Shown: in pieces, positions 1 to 6,022 of the stretch
Layout: the number at the start of each line of letters is the position of its first letter
Numbering within the stretch: the stretch's first letter is position 1
Source of the DNA: Prevotellaceae bacterium
GTDB lineage: Bacteria; Bacteroidota; Bacteroidia; Bacteroidales; UBA932
Assembly (NCBI GenBank): GCA_031259935.1
Contig: JAIRKV010000090.1
Span: 1-8,436, forward strand
Direction: 5' to 3'
DNA: 8,436 nucleotides
The notes under the pieces: generated by a model
What the model was told of the DNA's origin: nothing
Databases searched by the model: none
What the model saw: the letters and a program-made list of their open reading frames with translations, nothing else
Made by a program: the position numbers and the translations under genes

Positions 1-75
1 AAAAACAAAACAACCTTAGTAGCAAAACATAACACACACCCGCCAACCTTATTACCTTATTGTTCATTTGTTTCC
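1..75. other. Non-coding, no feature seen
   Basis: This is the leading edge of the 953-bp intergenic region before purH. It is AC-rich on the plus strand and I see no reading frame, hairpin or promoter match that I would defend. It may contain the 3' flank of an upstream gene that lies outside the window. Confidence 0.4.
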
Positions 76-227
76 TGCATCCCGGCGGGATGCATCGCTC
101 GGTAGAAATTTCTCAACCAAAGATTACGTGCGGAGCAACGACGGTTTTTCAAGTAATCTGCGGCAACCCGCACGTGATGCATAAAGAGATGTTGTTTCTA
201 CCGAGCGATGCATTCCTAATGGAATGC
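76..227. repeat. Composite palindromic repeat element with two end hairpins
   Basis: Two arms, GCATCGCTCGGTAGAAA (92-108) and TTTCTACCGAGCGATGC (195-211), are perfect 17-bp reverse complements. Each arm is flanked on its outer side by a small hairpin: GCATCCC-GGC-GGGATGC (77-93) and GCATTCC-TAAT-GGAATGC (210-227). The two hairpins differ by a compensatory change (C/G pair in one, T/A pair in the other), which suggests that folding matters. The arms are separated by 86 bases. The form resembles REP/BIME-like dispersed palindromes, but I cannot confirm copies elsewhere from this window. It lies in an intergenic region and no protein is encoded. Confidence 0.75.
114..194. mobile_element. Possible 81-bp insert within the palindrome
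   Basis: The stretch between the palindrome arms is bracketed by TTTCT (109-113) and TTTCT (195-199), and itself begins with CAAC and ends with GTTG. Removing the 81 bases plus one TTTCT restores an uninterrupted perfect 34-bp palindrome. This is what an insertion with a 5-bp target duplication would leave. Inside it are internal complementary pairs: AGATTAC/GTAATCT (121-127/153-159), ACGTGCGG/CCGCACGT (126-133/168-175) and TGCGG/CCGCA (159-163/168-172). It is too short to encode a transposase, so mobilisation would have to be in trans. The alternative is that it is simply the native loop of the element. Confidence 0.4.
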
Positions 228-294
228 GAATAAGCAAATCAGGGAGCGTAGCGGCTTAAATAATTCAAATATTTAAAGTATGAAAAGGCAAAGT

Positions 295-383
295 AAAACG
301 ATTACCGATGAATTTTAAAACGATAACTATCGTTTGAGAAAAAGATAACTATCGTTTTGACAAAAGACGGTTATCGTTTGCAG
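295..383. repeat. 22-bp tandem repeat, four units, each semi-palindromic
   Basis: The units lie at 295-316, 317-338, 339-361 and 362-383 (22, 22, 23 and 22 bp). The best unit contains AAACGATA-AC-TATCGTTT, an 8-bp inverted repeat with a 2-bp centre. The second unit differs by one base in one arm. The outer two units are more diverged. There is no unique spacer between units, so this is not a CRISPR array. A period close to two helical turns and a dyad in each unit could suit a cluster of dimeric protein binding sites, but decay of a simple tandem array is equally possible. No gene starts close by; purH begins about 570 bp downstream. Confidence 0.7.
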
Positions 384-400
384 AGAAGGCGGCAAGGAAT

Positions 401-415
401 CAGGGTCAACGTATT
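401..415 (+). repeat. Solo copy of the CAGGGTCAACG terminal-repeat sequence
   Basis: CAGGGTCAACGTATT differs at one position from CAGGGTCAACGCATT, the 15-bp end of the MITE-like element at 8160-8287, and the shared block extends two bases outward (AT). No oppositely oriented partner was found in 1-953, so this looks like a lone or decayed end of the same element family. Confidence 0.5.
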
Positions 416-462
416 AAAAAATGTATAAATAGGCGGTTGTTAACAATTTGGCTGTTTTGTTT

Positions 463-484
463 TTGAAATAAGGTTGAAATAAGG
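463..484. repeat. 11-bp perfect tandem duplication
   Basis: TTGAAATAAGG occurs twice, back to back. It is probably a slippage product, and no function is suggested. Confidence 0.6.
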
Positions 485-522
485 TTTTTCTGGATTAACT
501 TCGTTGAGCTGCGCTACGCTTC

Positions 523-559
523 GATTGCTTCGTCGCTAGGCTCCTCGCAATGACGTGCT
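523..559. repeat. GC-richer dispersed-type repeat (GATTGCTTCG...CGCAATGACG)
   Basis: This stretch is clearly richer in GC than its surroundings. It begins GATTGCTTCGTCGC and ends CCTCGCAATGACGTGCT. Its last 17 bases recur with one mismatch at 623-639. Sequences of this general form occur as dispersed intergenic repeats in various bacteria; that likeness is from memory and would need a search. There is no coding capacity. Confidence 0.5.
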
Positions 560-622
560 TATTTTTCTGTTTTACATCCATTATTATTCTTTAAATTTTT
601 AAATATTTAAATCATTAAACAC

Positions 623-639
623 CCTCGCAATGGCGTGCT
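623..639. repeat. Partial second copy of the CCTCGCAATG repeat
   Basis: CCTCGCAATGGCGTGCT matches 543-559 at 16 of 17 bases. An ATG within it (630-632) opens a 62-codon frame that I judge not to be a gene, because it begins inside a repeat and runs into AT-rich low-complexity sequence. Confidence 0.5.
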
Positions 640-857
640 GCTTGCTTTTGTGTCAGGACAAAACCGACCGAAATAAATCGCTGACCGTAAATTTTGTTAT
701 GCTTTATCATTGCTGTTTTTTTATTCGTAAAGAGCGACTAATTAAGCAAATAAAATTTATTATAATAATAAAATATATAAATCTGTATTTCAATATATTA
801 TATCTAACCGTTTCGTGATTTTTGATAAATTTCGGATAATTTATTTCATTTTTCATA
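640..857. other. AT-rich non-coding stretch, nothing recognised
   Basis: This is low-complexity, strongly AT-rich sequence between the repeats and the presumed purH promoter. I see no RNA gene, clear hairpin or credible reading frame. Confidence 0.5.
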
Positions 858-887
858 TTTACATGACAAAAAAATTATATACCTTTA
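858..887 (+). promoter_or_regulatory. Candidate purH-mre promoter (Bacteroidota type)
   Basis: TTTA (858-861) and TACCTTTA (880-887) are 18 bp apart. Each is one base from the Bacteroidota consensus boxes TTTG and TAnnTTTG, which are usually spaced about 19-21 bp. Transcription would start about 60 bp before the purH start. In such an AT-rich region a chance match is quite possible. Confidence 0.35.
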
Positions 888-953
888 TGGTCTAAAATAA
901 TAAAAATTTTGTTTTTACAAGCATAATCGATACATAATCAGTATATTAATTAG

Positions 954-2483
954 ATGAGTAACATGAAATTAAAGATTAATACAGCATTAATATCTGTATT
1001 CAATAAAGATGGACTTTGCGAAATTGTAAAAAAACTGAACGAATTTGGGGTGAAAATATATTCGACAGGAGGCACTTACGATTTTATAAAAAATTCAGAA
1101 ATAAATGTTCAGACTATAGAAAGTTTGACGTCATATCCATCAATTTTTGGCGGACGTGTGAAAACGCTGCATCCGAAAATTTTCGGCGGAATTTTGTTCA
1201 GACGCTCCAATATGAAAGATGTAGAAGAACAAATGCAATACAACATTCCCGCTATTGATATGGTAATTGTTGATTTGTATCCGTTTGAAGAAACTCTTAA
1301 ACAAAATGCAAACGAAAACGACCTGATAGAAAAAATCGACATAGGCGGAATTTCGCTGATTCGCGCTGCCGCTAAAAATTTTCAAGATGTACTTGTCATT
1401 TCATCACGAAAACAATACGGCTGCATAGAAAAAATATTAACCGAACAGCAGGGTGAAACAACGCTTGCCGAACGAAAATATTTTGCAGCGCAGGCATTCA
1501 ATATTTCATCTCATTACGATACCGAAATATTCAAATATTTTAATCGGCAACAGAACATTGATGTTTTCAAACAAAGCATCGAACAAGCAACTCAATTGCG
1601 CTACGGAGAAAATCCTCACCAGAAAGCATCGTTTTATGGAAATCCGGACGAAGTTTTCACCAAACTGCACGGAAAGGAAATATCGTACAATAACTTGCTG
1701 GATATAGATTCGGCAATAAATTTGATAAGCGAATTTGATGAGCCGACTTTCGCAATATTGAAACATAACAATGCCTGTGGCTGCGCTTCGCACAACGACA
1801 TAACCGAAGCATGGAAACTTGCCCTGCAAGCCGATCCCGTATCGGCATTCGGAGGCGTGATAATCACAAACAGAACCGTTGACAAAACTTGTGCCGAAGA
1901 AATAAATAAAATATTTTTTGAAGTAATTATTGCGCCCGATTTTGCAGACGATGCACTGAATATATTGCAATCAAAGAAAAACAGAATAATTTTACGGCAA
2001 AAAGTGTTTACTTTTCCGCAAAAACAGTTCAGAACAATATTGAATGGCGTTGTAGAGCAAGACAGAGACAGTTGCACAGGAGGAATAGAAAAACTTGATT
2101 TTATGACAGATAAAAAACCTGATGAAGAACAGATATGCGATTTGATTTTTGCAAACAAACTGGTAAAACATTCGAAATCAAACGCAATTGTACTTGCCAA
2201 AAATCGCATGCTTATAGCAAGCGGTGCAGGACAGACATCAAGAGTTGATGCGCTGAAACAGGCTATCGAAAAAGCAAAAAGTTTCAGTTTATCGCTTACG
2301 GATGCCGTAATGGCTTCGGATGCGTTTTTTCCTTTTGTCGATTGCGTGCAGATTGCACACGAAGCAGGAATAAATGCAATTATACAGCCGGGAGGCTCGG
2401 TGCGCGATCAGGACTCTGTTGATTATTGCAATAAAAATAATATGGCAATGATATCAACAGGAATACGGCATTTTAGACATTAA
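954..2483 (+). CDS. purH: Bifunctional AICAR transformylase / IMP cyclohydrolase PurH
   Basis: PurH carries out the last two steps of de novo purine synthesis in the cytoplasm: formyl transfer from 10-formyl-tetrahydrofolate to AICAR, then ring closure to IMP. The 509-residue length is normal. The N-terminal MGS-like cyclohydrolase domain (about 1-200) has STGGT (37-41), GGRVKTLHP (66-74, with K70), DLYPF (Y109) and the D129/K141 region. These match the Lys66, Tyr104, Asp125 and Lys137 positions of human ATIC with a constant offset of 4. The transformylase domain (about 205-509) has LRYGENPHQ (215-223), the catalytic K270-H271 pair in LKHNNACG, SAFGG (297-301), PGGSVRD (479-485) and the typical C-terminus TGIRHFRH. 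The start could be Met1 or Met4 (963); neither has a Shine-Dalgarno sequence. It lies 50 bp upstream of mreB, a common neighbour in Bacteroidota. Confidence 0.97.
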   Translation: MSNMKLKINTALISVFNKDGLCEIVKKLNEFGVKIYSTGGTYDFIKNSEINVQTIESLTSYPSIFGGRVKTLHPKIFGGILFRRSNMKDVEEQMQYNIPAIDMVIVDLYPFEETLKQNANENDLIEKIDIGGISLIRAAAKNFQDVLVISSRKQYGCIEKILTEQQGETTLAERKYFAAQAFNISSHYDTEIFKYFNRQQNIDVFKQSIEQATQLRYGENPHQKASFYGNPDEVFTKLHGKEISYNNLLDIDSAINLISEFDEPTFAILKHNNACGCASHNDITEAWKLALQADPVSAFGGVIITNRTVDKTCAEEINKIFFEVIIAPDFADDALNILQSKKNRIILRQKVFTFPQKQFRTILNGVVEQDRDSCTGGIEKLDFMTDKKPDEEQICDLIFANKLVKHSKSNAIVLAKNRMLIASGAGQTSRVDALKQAIEKAKSFSLSLTDAVMASDAFFPFVDCVQIAHEAGINAIIQPGGSVRDQDSVDYCNKNNMAMISTGIRHFRH

Positions 2484-2533
2484 AATTAAAATTGAAATTG
2501 AATTAAAGTTAAATATTAATAAAAATAAAAGAA

Positions 2534-3550
2534 ATGGCATTTTCGTTACTAACGCAGGAATTAGCAATGGATTTGGGAACAGCAAATACTCTCATTATTT
2601 CTAACGATAGGATTGTTGTAGACGAACCCTCAATAGTTGCAATTGACAAACAAACCGACAAACTGAAAGCATTGGGGCATGCCGCCCGACAAATGCAGGG
2701 ACGCGAACATGAAGGCATAAAAGTTATACGACCGTTGAGAGATGGCGTAATTGCAGACTTTGATGCAGCAGAAATGATGATTCGCGGAATGATAAAAATG
2801 ATAAACAACAAACATCGATGGTTGCAGCCTACAATAAAAATAGTGATAGGAATTCCATCCGGAAGTACCGAAGTTGAAAGACGTGCAGTTCGCGACTCTG
2901 CCGAAAATGCAGGCGGACGCGGAGTTTATCTTATTTACGAACCAATGGCGGCGGCTCTGGGAATAGGACTCGACGTAATGGCGCCTACGGGAAACATGGT
3001 AATCGATATTGGCGGAGGCACAAGCGAAATTGCCGTAATTTCACTCGGCGGCATTGTTTGCGGCGAAAGTATTCGCACGGCAGGCGATGTTTTTACAAAC
3101 GACATAAAGGAATTTATGCGTCAGGAATACAGCGTGCGCATAGGCGAACGCACAGCCGAAGATATTAAAATTGCAGTCGGTTCGGCTCTTACCGAATTGG
3201 AAAATCCACCGGCAGATTATATTGTCAGAGGTCCGAATATCATAACAAATTTGCCTCTTGAAATTGCAGTATCATATCAGAAAATAGCAATGGCGCTTGA
3301 TAAATCAATAGCACGGCTCGAAACTGCAATTATAAACGTGTTGGAACAAATGCCGCCCGAACTGTATGCCGATGTTGTGGCAAACGGTATTCATCTTACA
3401 GGCGGCGGCGCTCTGCTCAAAGGATTGGATAAACGATTGAACAAAAAAATAAATATTCCTTTTATCGTTTCCGAAGACCCGCTTAGAGCCGTTGCCCGCG
3501 GAACCGGACTGGCATTAAAAAATATAGAAAAATTTCCGTTTTTAATGTAA
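2534..3550 (+). CDS. mreB: Rod-shape-determining actin homologue MreB
   Basis: MreB is a bacterial actin that polymerises on ATP into membrane-bound filaments and directs the elongation machinery for lateral peptidoglycan synthesis. The 338-residue length is typical. The actin-fold signatures are in order: phosphate-1 loop DLGTANT (13-19), IGIPSG (105-110), the hydrolysis-associated Glu136 in YEPMAAALG, phosphate-2 loop DIGGGTSE (158-165) and the adenosine-binding TGGGALLKG (289-297). The short hydrophobic N-terminus (AFSLL) is consistent with membrane contact. The leader is A-rich with no Shine-Dalgarno sequence. It sits 50 bp after purH and 15 bp before mreC in the same orientation, so co-transcription with both is likely. 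No terminator is visible in either gap. All key nucleotide-binding motifs appear intact. Confidence 0.97.
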   Translation: MAFSLLTQELAMDLGTANTLIISNDRIVVDEPSIVAIDKQTDKLKALGHAARQMQGREHEGIKVIRPLRDGVIADFDAAEMMIRGMIKMINNKHRWLQPTIKIVIGIPSGSTEVERRAVRDSAENAGGRGVYLIYEPMAAALGIGLDVMAPTGNMVIDIGGGTSEIAVISLGGIVCGESIRTAGDVFTNDIKEFMRQEYSVRIGERTAEDIKIAVGSALTELENPPADYIVRGPNIITNLPLEIAVSYQKIAMALDKSIARLETAIINVLEQMPPELYADVVANGIHLTGGGALLKGLDKRLNKKINIPFIVSEDPLRAVARGTGLALKNIEKFPFLM

Positions 3551-3565
3551 AAAAATAACACATAA

Positions 3566-4390
3566 ATGGTGTCGATAATTCGTTTTTTGCTTCGCTACCG
3601 AACCGCAATACTGTTTTTGATATTGGAGTTTGTTGCTGCTGTTTTGATATTCAATAATTCAAACTATCAAAAAACACAGTTTGCCGCTTATGTTGACAAT
3701 ATTAAAGGAATTGTATATGAAAAATATGCAGGCATAAAGCAGTATTTTAAATTAGAAGATGAAAATAAAAAATTGATTGCCGAAAACCTTGAATTACACA
3801 ACAAACTGAACTATTACATCAACAGAGATACAATACGCAGCGGAATCGCAAAAAACATTGTTAACCGTCCTGCCTACACTTATAAAACGGCAAAAATAAT
3901 AAGAAATTCAACAAATAAACAGCAAAATTTTATAATACTCAATACAGGCAGCAAGCAAGGCGTACGTCCTGAAATGGGAGTTATTTCGAGTGATGAAAAA
4001 ATGATAGGAATGATTGTAAAAACTTCGCCAAACTATTCATCTGCCATATCAATATTAAATACGGGATTTATAAAATTCAGCGGCAAACTGAAACGCACAG
4101 GCAACTATGGAACAATATCATGGAACGGAGTAAACATTAACAACGTGCAACTTCACGACATAATGCAGCAAAGCGATGTTGTGATTGGCGATACGGTTAC
4201 GACAAATCAACATTCGGGCGTTTTTCCCGAAAACATTTTAATAGGAACAGTAGAAAAAATCAATATAAAAGATGGTATTTTTTATGAAATAGATGTAAAG
4301 TTAAGCCAAAATATGAAAATGCTGCAAAATGTTTATATTGTTGATATTCACGATAAAGACGAAATAAATACACTGTTGACCAATGAATGA
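3566..4390 (+). CDS. mreC: Rod-shape-determining protein MreC
   Basis: MreC is a bitopic inner-membrane protein of the elongasome; its periplasmic domain activates PBP2/RodA and links them to MreB filaments. The 274 residues show a short cytoplasmic start, a single membrane segment (about 12-30), a charged helical stretch likely to form a coiled coil (about 60-84), and a beta-rich periplasmic domain. That domain carries two family-typical blocks, NTGSKQGVRPEMGVIS (126-141) with a following IGMI, and GDTVTTNQHSGVFPENILIG (208-227). The gene follows mreB by 15 bp and its last 8 bp overlap the start of mreD, so translation is probably coupled. Its usual enzyme partners PBP2 and RodA are not encoded next to it here. 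Confidence 0.93.
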   Translation: MVSIIRFLLRYRTAILFLILEFVAAVLIFNNSNYQKTQFAAYVDNIKGIVYEKYAGIKQYFKLEDENKKLIAENLELHNKLNYYINRDTIRSGIAKNIVNRPAYTYKTAKIIRNSTNKQQNFIILNTGSKQGVRPEMGVISSDEKMIGMIVKTSPNYSSAISILNTGFIKFSGKLKRTGNYGTISWNGVNINNVQLHDIMQQSDVVIGDTVTTNQHSGVFPENILIGTVEKINIKDGIFYEIDVKLSQNMKMLQNVYIVDIHDKDEINTLLTNE

Positions 4391-4904
4391 TTTTGTTAAA
4401 TATACGTTATGGTTTGTATGCCTGATATTATTACAGGAATTTTTGTTCAATAATATACAGTTCATACATTTTTTATCACCATACATATACATATTTTTGA
4501 TTTTGATTTTACCTTTTAACATGCATTCGGCGCCTGTCATGTTTGTATCATTCGGATTGGGATTAAGCGTTGATATAATTTCCGCAGGTATTCTCGGCGC
4601 ACATGCGGCGGCATGTACGGCAGCAGCATTTTGCCGTAATTTTATTATAAAAATCACAATTCCGCGCGTCGAATACGAGAGCATGTCCACATCTACGGCT
4701 ATGCAAATAAAATGGAACATATTTTTACTGTATGCATTTTTATTCGTGTTCCTGCATCATTTTATTTTGTTTTTACTTGAAATATTATCATTAGACAATT
4801 TTATTTTTACATTTGCACGAATTTTAATCAGTTCAATTATAACGACTGTATTTATACTTTTGATAAAAATTCTTTTTAACAAAGACTTTAAACGTAATGT
4901 ATAA
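4383..4904 (+). CDS. mreD: Rod-shape-determining membrane protein MreD
   Basis: MreD is a small polytopic inner-membrane member of the elongasome, partnering MreC. At 173 residues it is almost entirely hydrophobic, with about five membrane segments (roughly 5-23, 33-47, 51-70, 113-133 and 145-165). The stretch GLGLSVDIISAGILGAHA (58-75) contains the Gly...Asp...Gly pattern typical of MreD, with Asp64. The family is poorly conserved, so the call rests on this motif, topology, size and position directly after mreC. The start codon overlaps the 3' end of mreC by 8 bp. In most Bacteroidota mrdA would begin just after this gene, but here non-coding sequence follows and the protein appears to end naturally. 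Confidence 0.9.
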   Translation: MNDFVKYTLWFVCLILLQEFLFNNIQFIHFLSPYIYIFLILILPFNMHSAPVMFVSFGLGLSVDIISAGILGAHAAACTAAAFCRNFIIKITIPRVEYESMSTSTAMQIKWNIFLLYAFLFVFLHHFILFLLEILSLDNFIFTFARILISSIITTVFILLIKILFNKDFKRNV

Positions 4905-4961
4905 GAAAACGTTAAAATTTCATTATTTCCGTTTTTCGTCATTATGAACTGCGAACGCAGC

Positions 4962-5039
4962 AAAACAGAAAAAAATTACTGTTTTATCATTTATCATTGT
5001 CTTTTATCATTAAATTATAATAAAAATAAAAAACAGTAA
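4962..5039. repeat. Three-part inverted repeat with mutually exclusive pairings
   Basis: CTGTTTT (4979-4985) can pair with AAAACAG just upstream (4962-4968, 7 bp, loop of 10). As TTACTGTTTT (4976-4985) it can pair instead with AAAACAGTAA downstream (5030-5039, 10 bp, loop of 44). The stems are AT-rich and therefore weak. This may be chance in low-complexity sequence or a weak attenuator-like structure after mreD. Confidence 0.35.
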
Positions 5040-5080
5040 CCGTCAAGCAGTCAATAGAAAAGTTTATGGAAATGACGGTT
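5038..5080. repeat. Inverted repeat AACCGTCA / TGACGGTT
   Basis: AACCGTCA (5038-5045) and TGACGGTT (5073-5080) are perfect complements separated by 27 bases, and one G/C pair and one wobble pair extend the stem to 10 bp. A run of five T follows about 11 bases later, too far for a classic terminator. It could be a weak terminator of the mre block or part of the leader region of the cysQ block. Confidence 0.4.
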
Positions 5081-5128
5081 GCCTCCTCCAATTTTTATCT
5101 GTCGGTGCAGAATATCGAAAAATTTATG

Positions 5129-5136
5129 TATGTTTG
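5129..5136 (+). promoter_or_regulatory. -7 box of a candidate cysQ-miaB-osmC promoter
   Basis: TATGTTTG is an exact match to the Bacteroidota -7 consensus TAnnTTTG. No TTTG is seen at the expected -33 distance, although the -33 box is often weak. The implied transcription start is about 34 bp before the cysQ start codon. It would drive the three-gene block independently of purH-mreBCD. Confidence 0.45.
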
Positions 5137-5176
5137 TACGTCAAAAAGATTGACAAGATTTTATAAATAGAAATTT

Positions 5177-6019
5177 ATGTTAAAAGACGAAAGTATGAGA
5201 ATGCTGTTTACATCAGCAGTGAACGCAGCAATACGAGCCGGTGCAAAAATTATGGAAGTGTACGAGTCGGGAGATTTGCATATAAAGGCAAAATCCGATT
5301 TAACGCCGTTAACGCTTGCCGATACTTTGGCTCATAATGAAATAAAATCGAGTCTGGCAGTTACGCGAATTCCGGTTATAAGCGAAGAAGGACGTTCTAT
5401 TGCTTACGATGAACGCAGTTCGTGGGATTTGTTTTGGATGGTTGATCCGCTCGATGGTACGGACGAATTTATAAATCGCACAAGCGATTTTACCGTAAAT
5501 ATAGCCTTAATACAGAATGGTTATCCTGCAACGGGAATAGTATATGCGCCTGCTTACAGGCGAATTTATTTTGCTGCAAAAGAACGCGGAGCTTATTGTA
5601 AAGACAATGTAAAACCTGATATTAATGCTCAATTCAGTTCTGCAGAAATGATTGAAAATTCCATTAAATTGCCGGTTTACACTGCAGACAGTAATAATTT
5701 GACTGTCGTTACAAGCCGTTTGCATATAAGTCCCGATACTTCGGATTATGTAAATGAATTGCGAAAAAAATATCCTGATATTACTGTTATCCGACGCGGC
5801 AGTTCGCTCAAAATGTGCATGCTTGCATTAGGCAAAGCCGATATTTATCCACGGTTTGATACGACCTGGGAATGGGATACAGCCGCAAGTCAAATAATAG
5901 CCGAAGAAGCCGGATTTACCGTATGTTCGGTTGAAGATGAAACGCGATTGAGTTATAACAAGGAAAATATGCAAAATCCATGGTTTGTATGTAAAAAAGC
6001 AATGAAAGATACCAATTAA
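5177..6019 (+). CDS. cysQ: CysQ-type 3'(2'),5'-bisphosphate nucleotidase (inositol monophosphatase family)
   Basis: This enzyme probably hydrolyses 3'-phosphoadenosine 5'-phosphate (PAP), a by-product of sulfate activation and an inhibitor of PAPS-using enzymes and exoribonucleases, to AMP. The 280 residues carry the family's metal site: Glu70-Glu71 in VISEEG, Asp90 and Asp93 in WMVDPLDGTDEFI (87-99), and Asp234 in WEWDTAASQIIAEEAG (231-246). FTVNIALIQNG (105-115) and YAPA (123-126) are also CysQ-like. Residue 96 is Asp where CysQ proteins usually have Lys (DGTKEF), which is unusual but outside the metal ligands. The start at 5177 is chosen over Met7 (5195); neither has a Shine-Dalgarno sequence. 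miaB begins 3 bp after its stop, so the two are surely co-transcribed. No sulfate-assimilation genes adjoin it. Another phosphatase of the family is the main alternative. Confidence 0.9.
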   Translation: MLKDESMRMLFTSAVNAAIRAGAKIMEVYESGDLHIKAKSDLTPLTLADTLAHNEIKSSLAVTRIPVISEEGRSIAYDERSSWDLFWMVDPLDGTDEFINRTSDFTVNIALIQNGYPATGIVYAPAYRRIYFAAKERGAYCKDNVKPDINAQFSSAEMIENSIKLPVYTADSNNLTVVTSRLHISPDTSDYVNELRKKYPDITVIRRGSSLKMCMLALGKADIYPRFDTTWEWDTAASQIIAEEAGFTVCSVEDETRLSYNKENMQNPWFVCKKAMKDTN

Positions 6020-6022
6020 TTT

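Larger units (their letters stand above)
4905..5128. other. Non-coding junction between mreD and cysQ, where mrdA-rodA would be expected
   Basis: There is no reading frame resembling PBP2 or RodA, nor an obvious remnant of either. The region holds a small GC hairpin CTGC-GAAC-GCAG (4949-4960), competing AAAACAG/CTGTTTT pairs, three copies of TTATCATT (4984-4991, 4991-4998 and 5004-5011) and one longer inverted repeat (5038-5080). I see no strong intrinsic terminator for the mre operon. Confidence 0.5.

Noticed and set aside
295..383. CRISPR array
   Set aside because: The units are directly adjacent without unique spacers, and no cas genes are present.
630..818. 62-codon plus-strand reading frame
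   Set aside because: It starts inside a dispersed repeat, has low-complexity composition, resembles no family and lacks a leader.
1506..1970. 154-codon minus-strand frame opposite purH
   Set aside because: It is a shadow of purH with no recognisable domain.
1634..2209. 191-codon minus-strand frame opposite purH
   Set aside because: It lies entirely within the well-supported purH gene and is rich in Ser, Phe and Cys, as antisense frames of AT-rich genes are.
4383..4390. Possible frameshift between mreC and mreD
   Set aside because: The 8-bp overlap is an ordinary coupled stop/start arrangement, and both proteins have normal ends and lengths.
4301..4720. 139-codon minus-strand frame opposite mreC and mreD
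   Set aside because: It is antisense to two overlapping real genes and has no family resemblance or promoter.
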